NCBI RefSeq assembly: GCF_000517265.1
Contig: NZ_AYSJ01000002.1
Coordinates: 33,472-97,471, forward strand
Direction of reading: 5' to 3'
From: Photorhabdus khanii NC19
GTDB lineage: Bacteria > Pseudomonadota > Gammaproteobacteria > Enterobacterales > Enterobacteriaceae
DNA: 64,000 nt
Numbering within the stretch: the stretch's first letter is position 1; each line of letters starts with the position of its first letter. The translations under genes and the position numbers were made by a program. This document shows, in pieces, positions 56,057 to 64,000 of this stretch. The notes below the pieces were generated by a model. The model was not told the DNA's origin, made no database searches, and saw only the letters and a program-made list of their open reading frames with translations.

Positions 56057-56102
56057 TTACCTGACCCGTTACCTGACCCGAAATAGGCGTCGGGTCAGGT
56101 AA
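56057..56102. repeat. Two direct and one inverted copy of a 12-mer before the integrase
   Basis: TTACCTGACCCG occurs at 56057-56068 and 56069-56080, and its exact complement at 56091-56102. Position between att remnant and int suggests integrase arm-binding sites or an operator in the int promoter. Confidence 0.8.
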
Positions 56103-56127
56103 CGCTCATCCTTATAAAGGTAGATTT

Positions 56128-57606
56128 ATGGCCGCTAATCTTACCGAGACTGCTATACGTGGATTGAAGACAAAAAGCACGGTGTACTACGTGTGGAGCA
56201 ATAGTGCTCAACGCGGTACCGGCAGGCTTGGCGTTAAGGTTCAGCCTTCAGGCAGCAAGGTTTTTTATTTCCGTTACTACGTTGAGAAAGGAAAGAAAGA
56301 GAAATTCATTCAGTTGGGTATCTGGCCTGAGATGAAACTGGTTACGGCCAACGAGCTGGCGAAAAAGTACGGTGCCTGGCTTGTTGAAGGAAAAGATCCT
56401 CAGCAAGAGCTTGAGCAGCAGCGCCTGGCTGAGCAGCACATTATGCAGCTCCATCGTTCTCAGGGATCGTTTGAAGAACTGGTGCATGGCTACGTTAACA
56501 AAATGAAGCTCGACAACAAGCGGACCTGGGCTGATGTATTGAAGCGCATGGAGAGAGAGTGCTACACCGTTATTCCTCGCGAAACCAAAGCGAAGGATGT
56601 GACGCCTCTGCAGATCAAAACCATCCTCTCAGGCATTATCCAGCGTGATGCGGTGGTCCATGCGAATCGGATTCGTTCCTACCTGATGGCGGCATTTAAC
56701 TACGGTCTGAAAGCCGATAACGATCCGATGAATACCAGCGTGGGTATTACGTTCGGTCTTGAAGTTAACCCGGTATCGGCCATCCCGAAGCAATCAGCGG
56801 CGGAAAAAGTCGGCGATACTTGGTTAACACTGGAGGAGCTGCGTTTTGTCATGGAGCATTTCTCTGAGGCAACTGGAGTGGGTCCTTTGATGCAGCACTT
56901 AATCCGTTTTTGCACTTACGTTGGTGGACAGCGTCCGTTTGCAATGATCGCCAGCCAGTGGAGTGTGATTGACTGGCAGCAAAAGACGCTGCTGGTCATT
57001 GCCGATGTATCGAAAAATAAGCACGAGCATTTGATTCCGCTAACTGAATCGGCATTACGGGAATTAGCCTCAGTGAAAGAGCTGACCAAGGAAAGTGGTA
57101 GTTCCTATATCTTCCCACTCTCGACCAACGGCGAGCGACCGGTACGCACCGATAGTCTGGCGCGTTCCATCATGTATTTCCGGGCCTTTAATCCTGAGTT
57201 TAAAGTTTTCACGGCACGAGATTTACGTCGCACCTGTAAAACGCTGATGGGGGAGGCAGGGATCAGTAAAGAGATCCGCGACCGTATTCAGAATCACGCT
57301 TTGAACGACGTCAGCTCGAAACATTATGATCGTTATGATTACCTGACTGAAAAGCGCAAAGCGCTTGAGGTCTGGGAGGATCGGGTTAATAGCTATCAAA
57401 GAGAGCAAGAAAACAACGTAGTGAACTTGTTTGGGCGGAGTAAGTGCTTGTCAAAATATGAGCTTAATTCAGCAGGAGAGCGGTATCAGCCTGTCTCTGG
57501 TGACCTAGTTCTTGTCAATAAGCTGGTGAGTATTGACGAGGAGCGAGTAGAAGTAGAGGTCGCTGGAGCCTGGCCTGCTACAGATGCTGTATGCACAGCT
57601 ATTTAG
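56128..57606 (+). CDS. P4-type tyrosine integrase
   Basis: 492 residues. N-terminal DUF4102-like arm-binding domain (LTETAIRGLKTKS, FYFRYYVEKGKKEKFIQLGIWPEMKLVTANELA), a core-binding domain, and a catalytic domain with Arg269 (GGQRPF), Arg367 in ARDLRRT, His390 and the likely nucleophile Tyr400. The usual His of HxxR is Arg364 here. About 60 residues extend past the typical C-terminus. It sits 200 nt from the tRNA fragment and should catalyse integration at tRNA-Ile2. Confidence 0.93.
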   Translation: MAANLTETAIRGLKTKSTVYYVWSNSAQRGTGRLGVKVQPSGSKVFYFRYYVEKGKKEKFIQLGIWPEMKLVTANELAKKYGAWLVEGKDPQQELEQQRLAEQHIMQLHRSQGSFEELVHGYVNKMKLDNKRTWADVLKRMERECYTVIPRETKAKDVTPLQIKTILSGIIQRDAVVHANRIRSYLMAAFNYGLKADNDPMNTSVGITFGLEVNPVSAIPKQSAAEKVGDTWLTLEELRFVMEHFSEATGVGPLMQHLIRFCTYVGGQRPFAMIASQWSVIDWQQKTLLVIADVSKNKHEHLIPLTESALRELASVKELTKESGSSYIFPLSTNGERPVRTDSLARSIMYFRAFNPEFKVFTARDLRRTCKTLMGEAGISKEIRDRIQNHALNDVSSKHYDRYDYLTEKRKALEVWEDRVNSYQREQENNVVNLFGRSKCLSKYELNSAGERYQPVSGDLVLVNKLVSIDEERVEVEVAGAWPATDAVCTAI

Positions 57607-57792
57607 TGGAGGTTAGTAACCTTAAGAGCAGACTGGGTTTTTTTTCATTCAGTAATCTACGAATGAAAAGGGGCGTATATCCCACCCCTTCGGTTTCGCT
57701 GATGTACATAAAATCCACCAGTCTGATTAGGCATCGAAAAGCTAATAATGATGTTATTAATCAACCAGTTAATAATTTCGATCGTACTGTAT

Positions 57793-61219
<3,427 letters not shown>

Positions 61220-61456
61220 TTAAGCTTATCTCACCCAGCCCCACTTAACAACATTGTTTAAATCAACACATTCAGTAAGTTAGCGAAAGAAAGTCGATAA
61301 GTAACACAAGACGTGCGACCGCGACGGCAAAGTCACCCCCATTTTTCTTCCACTACCCACAGCATTGCCTCGACCGCTTCTTTTGGACGGTGTGTGATAG
61401 GCGAGCTATGAACGCCTTATGGTGAGTTTGCCGGAAGCGTGGAATAGCTTGGGAAT
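61220..61456. other. Upstream region of the retron RNA
   Basis: Should hold the minus-strand retron promoter; a weak candidate is TTGTTA - 17 nt - TAAGCT ending just before a1. No gene seen. The plus strand carries a frameshifted stretch just before 61457 that could have been the N-terminus of the Fic gene. Confidence 0.35.
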
Positions 61457-61849
61457 ATGTACGATTGGGCAGGGAGGCTGCGTAACGCTAACCTGACAAA
61501 GGACGGCTTCCAGTTTGCTGCTGCAGACAGGATTCCACTTCTAATTGATTGTTTCGACAAGCAATTTCTCTCCCGTTCCGGTGGGCTGAAATCCCTGGCT
61601 CGTCTGGAGTTGGTTATTTATCTGGCTGAATGCCATGTGGAATTTATTTTGATCCATCCATTCAGATAAGATAACGGGCGTCTGTCGCGGCTATTTTGCG
61701 ATGTACTGTCGGTTCAGGCGGGAAAGGGCTTACTCGATTACTGCTTATGGGATGAGCACAAAGCGTTTTACTTTAAGGCAATTCAGGCGGGTGTATCGGG
61801 GAACTACAGCCCCATGATACAACTGGTGAGTGACATTTTGCCAGATTAA
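61457..61849 (+). pseudogene. Fic-domain protein with stop codon in the catalytic motif
   Basis: The frame from 61457 reads MYDWAGRLRNANLTKDGFQF...; after a TAA at 61667-61669 it continues to a normal stop at 61849. At the Fic motif HxFx(D/E)GNGR the sequence reads HPFR-stop-DNGR: the Glu codon has become TAA and the next Gly is Asp. The N-terminal helix before YDWAG is out of frame. Fic proteins are mostly AMP-transferases or toxins. This copy is inactive. Confidence 0.9.
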
Positions 61850-62004
61850 CGGGAGAGGCCAACGGCTTTCGCCTGTGTCTGATTTTGTTTGAGTTGCTGC
61901 TCAATTTTTTGCACAGAAACACCCGTTTCGATCGCGGTTGAGCTGGCGACGGCACGGTAGATTTGAGTTTTAGTAATCTGACTATATGCTGTTTTTTTTG
62001 TCAT
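61846..62004 (-). CDS. Small ORF convergent with the Fic relic
   Basis: 52 codons, MTKKTAYSQITKTQIYRAVA... rich in Thr, Gln and Ser, with no recognised family. The SD is weak (GAG 10 nt upstream). It overlaps the Fic stop codon by 4 nt. It may be an accessory small protein; antitoxin function is possible but not shown. Confidence 0.35.
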   Translation of the reverse strand: MTKKTAYSQITKTQIYRAVASSTAIETGVSVQKIEQQLKQNQTQAKAVGLSR

Positions 62005-62217
62005 TTGGAAAGTCTCGTTGTTTCAACCTTGATTCTAGTGCGGATAGGGATGGCTGGCAAGGCTGTTATCTGTTGGTAGTTCACCAAGGGGAACTTGGTT
62101 TTCTCAGGGATTAATCAGCTGCACTGCGATTTCCAGCCTTTGCTAAAAGTACTAATGAATTATTACGTTACGTGTAAAATATGCGCACTCACTACTCTAT
62201 AGATTTAGGGGAAAGAT

Positions 62218-63254
62218 ATGGCGCAAGATTTTTACTCTCTGCAGGAAATGGCCCCTCGCTTTGGTGTGGATGCTGATGTGTTCATTAAGGCGTGGCTTGA
62301 CGAAAAACTGCCCCTTTACATTCACTTCGGTAGTGATAGCCCACCATGTACGATCAGGCGTTGCATCCCGAGGCAACTACATGAATATGCCAGAGATGAC
62401 ATCCTCTACGGTCGTGATCTCTATCAGAGCAAAGATAGCCCAGACCACGATACCTTGATTTTTATCCCGGAACACCCTTTAAGTGCTCATCTGGAAGTTA
62501 AGGCTCAATATGAGCTTGAGGAAGGGGCTGGACCGGGGCTGGGAGCGTATTATGAATATAGGTATCGGGGGAGTGCTCGAGGCTATTGGCTTGCTAAGCC
62601 AACATCTGTTACCCATTTAAGCCAAGGGAGGTACTTATTGACGGATAAAGATTCTGTTGGTGATGTGACGGTTCATGCTCTTGATATATTTGATTATCTT
62701 ATTTTTTCTAAGCCTGCTTATATTTTGCAGTTATCATTATTCGCTAGGGTGAATGAAGTAAGAGAACTTTTTCCTGACGTAAGTGATTCAGTTACAGAAG
62801 AAAAAATAAATTTAATGGGAAATATTGGTGATACCTCCGCTTTAACTAAAAAACGCCCCGCGAAAATGTTCTTCGCCCTCTATTTAATTATACATGAGTG
62901 GTGTGCTAAAAATAAAAAAGGTGAGCCAACTCTTAGTAATGTTGTGGATTATTTGAAAACAGTATGTGATAAATCGCCAGAGCTTGGGACTATTACGCGC
63001 TGGGCTGAAAGACCCGAGCTGGAAAGCAACATTGAAAAAAGATGGATGCCGAGACAAGAAATTGCTCTATATTTTCTTCTTCGGGTGTATTGCGAAGAAA
63101 AAAAATCAGAAAATCATCATTGGCAATAGCCAAATTACTCAACGAGTTAGCGCTATCAAAGGGATATAGTTCAAAACTTTCATTCAATCAAGATGAGGTT
63201 TCTGCATGGCTGAAAAGGCCTCGTTTAAAACAGAAGGTGCCACTAACCTCTTAA
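62218..63254 (+). CDS. Unknown island protein, interrupted at an A8 run
   Basis: The frame from 62218 (SD AGGGGAAAG) gives 303 residues ending at 63129. It begins with a helical domain (DFYSLQEMAPRFGVDADVFIKAWL) reminiscent of DNA-binding starts and has a helical C-terminal half. After an A8 run (63098-63105) the natural-looking continuation is in the +1 frame: SLAIAKLLNELALSKGYSSKLSFNQDEVSAWLKRP... to a stop at 63254. One added A would give a protein of about 345 residues. I recognise no family; such genes often precede AlpA-like regulators in integrative elements. Confidence 0.6.
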
Positions 63255-63338
63255 TAACGGCTTACCGTAACCCAAGTCTCTTTCCTGCTAAAACGCTTTG
63301 ATACATGATTGTCTCCACCAAAACAACAGGAGGCAATC

Positions 63339-63575
63339 ATGAATACACCTTTTACTCAACCAACAGCTGAACAGCGTCTACAGGCTCTGAAGAACTATGG
63401 AGAGACTTCCGATCGCTTGGTACGAGAACAAGAGCGTCAGTATATTACATCCATTGCTCGCTCCACTGCGTGGAAGCTTGAGCGAGCAGGTAAATTTCCT
63501 TTGCGTAAAGCTATTGGGGCAAAGTCTTGCGGCTGGCTTCTGAGCGACTTACTTTTTTGGATCACCATTCGATGA
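63339..63575 (+). CDS. AlpA-like DNA-binding regulator
   Basis: 78 residues. The end RSTAWKLERAGKFPLRKAIGAKSCGWLLSDLLFWI matches the AlpA pattern (SRSTxWRxxxxGxFPxPxxLGxRxVGWxxxEIxxWI). AlpA proteins regulate excision genes of P4-like elements. ATG 63339 follows a CAGGAGG SD; the longer in-frame start lacks one. Confidence 0.85.
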   Translation: MNTPFTQPTAEQRLQALKNYGETSDRLVREQERQYITSIARSTAWKLERAGKFPLRKAIGAKSCGWLLSDLLFWITIR

Positions 63576-63689
63576 TGTTATCTGAAACTTTAGTAAGTTA
63601 CTGGCCTCGCCGTCAATACACAGAGAGCAATATGAATATGGTTGAATAACTTGAGTTGAAGCATTGTTTAATATTACAGAGAGGGCCTT

Positions 63690-63893
63690 ATGTCACAAAA
63701 AATCACGTTCTCTACTAACTACGACTCAACCATTGAAGCTTATAAGGAGTATAGTAAAAATGCAGGATGTTCACTCTCCGCGACTATTTCGCAAGTGTTG
63801 CACACTGCTGCACCATCGTTTTTGAAAAAACAAATCCCATTAATTTCGGGTGAATCGAAAAAAACAGATGCGGAGTTTCTTCTGGATATTTGA
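63690..63893 (+). CDS. Small island protein of unknown function
   Basis: 67 residues, MSQKITFSTNYDSTIEAYKEYSKNAG..., with the SD GAGAGGG just before the ATG. The N-terminal beta strand followed by helices could be a ribbon-helix-helix-like DNA binder, but this is weak. Typical size and place for element-borne accessory genes. Confidence 0.55.
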   Translation: MSQKITFSTNYDSTIEAYKEYSKNAGCSLSATISQVLHTAAPSFLKKQIPLISGESKKTDAEFLLDI

Positions 63894-63929
63894 AAGTCTC
63901 ATATTTTGATGTCAGGAGATATTCTGGAT

Positions 63930-64000
63930 GTGAAAGATATAAAAAACAGTCTGCCAGATCAGAGGATGAGTAATCTTGAAATAGAGGAAATTAAAAAGAC
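63930..64000 (+). CDS. 5' end of a further island gene (cut by window end)
   Basis: GTG start with SD AGGAGA (63914-63919) ten nt upstream; an in-frame ATG at 63909 is also open. Begins MKDIKNSLPDQRMSNLEIEEIKK. Too little remains to name. Confidence 0.45.
   Translation, partial: MKDIKNSLPDQRMSNLEIEEIKK

Noticed and set aside
61773..61955. Minus-strand 60-codon ORF in the Fic relic
   Set aside because: Shadow of the Fic frame and of the 52-codon ORF at 61846-62004, which has the better shape.

Overview
The window is a chromosomal segment of an enteric gammaproteobacterium, most probably a Photorhabdus (or a close relative in the Morganellaceae). The evidence is near-E. coli gene content and order in the core blocks, proteins closely resembling their E. 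coli counterparts, AT-rich intergenic DNA, and a 127-bp imperfect palindromic repeat (38184..38310) of a type I associate with Photorhabdus. The genus is an inference; the family-level placement is firmer.

Layout. 1..1740 is a decayed accessory patch: a TisB-like 30-residue hydrophobic peptide gene, a degraded tRNA-Ile2-like 3' fragment and a broken Ner/Nlp-type phage regulator. 1744..15296 is the conserved envelope and regulation block: rnk, ptsO-rapZ-ptsN-hpf-rpoN, lptB-lptA-lptC-kdsC-kdsD-yrbG, and divergently mlaFEDCB-ibaG-murA. A broken Rpn-type nuclease gene follows (15602..16687). Then come degS and degQ, separated by 1.25 kb of AT-rich DNA, zapG, zapE, rplM-rpsI, sspA-sspB, an orphan secreted protein, gltBD and arcB. 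Next are elbB-mtgA, dolP-diaA-yraN-lpoA, rsmI, the RNase P RNA gene, yhaK/yhaJ, yqjF-K-E-D, yqjA, alx with its Mn(II) riboswitch, sstT and fadH.

52.0..55.8 kb is less conserved: a GNAT acetyltransferase, a VirK/YbjX-like protein, and an isopentenyl-diphosphate isomerase next to a SAM methyltransferase. That pair recalls the isomerase and prenyl-diphosphate methyltransferase genes of non-canonical terpene clusters.

From 55884 to the window end lies an integrative element inserted in a tRNA-Ile2(CAU) gene: the 3' 47 nt of the tRNA remain at the left edge, followed by a P4-type tyrosine integrase. Its main cargo is a complete retron defence operon on the minus strand: msr-msd RNA, retron reverse transcriptase, PtuA-like ATPase and PtuB-like HNH nuclease (type I-A, Eco7/Ec78-like architecture). 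The RNA can be drawn from sequence: a1/a2 pairing, a TTAGC branch site, two msr hairpins, an 18-bp msd hairpin, and an intrinsic terminator between the RNA and the RT gene. Downstream are a Fic pseudogene with a stop inside its catalytic motif, an unknown gene interrupted at an A8 run, an AlpA-like regulator, and a CDS cut by the window end.

The core genes form familiar pathways: nitrogen-PTS/sigma-54, LPS export, phospholipid transport, periplasmic quality control, glutamate synthesis and Arc signalling. The most rewarding parts are the retron, the TisB-like gene, the idi-methyltransferase pair and a repeat that supplies the C-terminus of LpoA.
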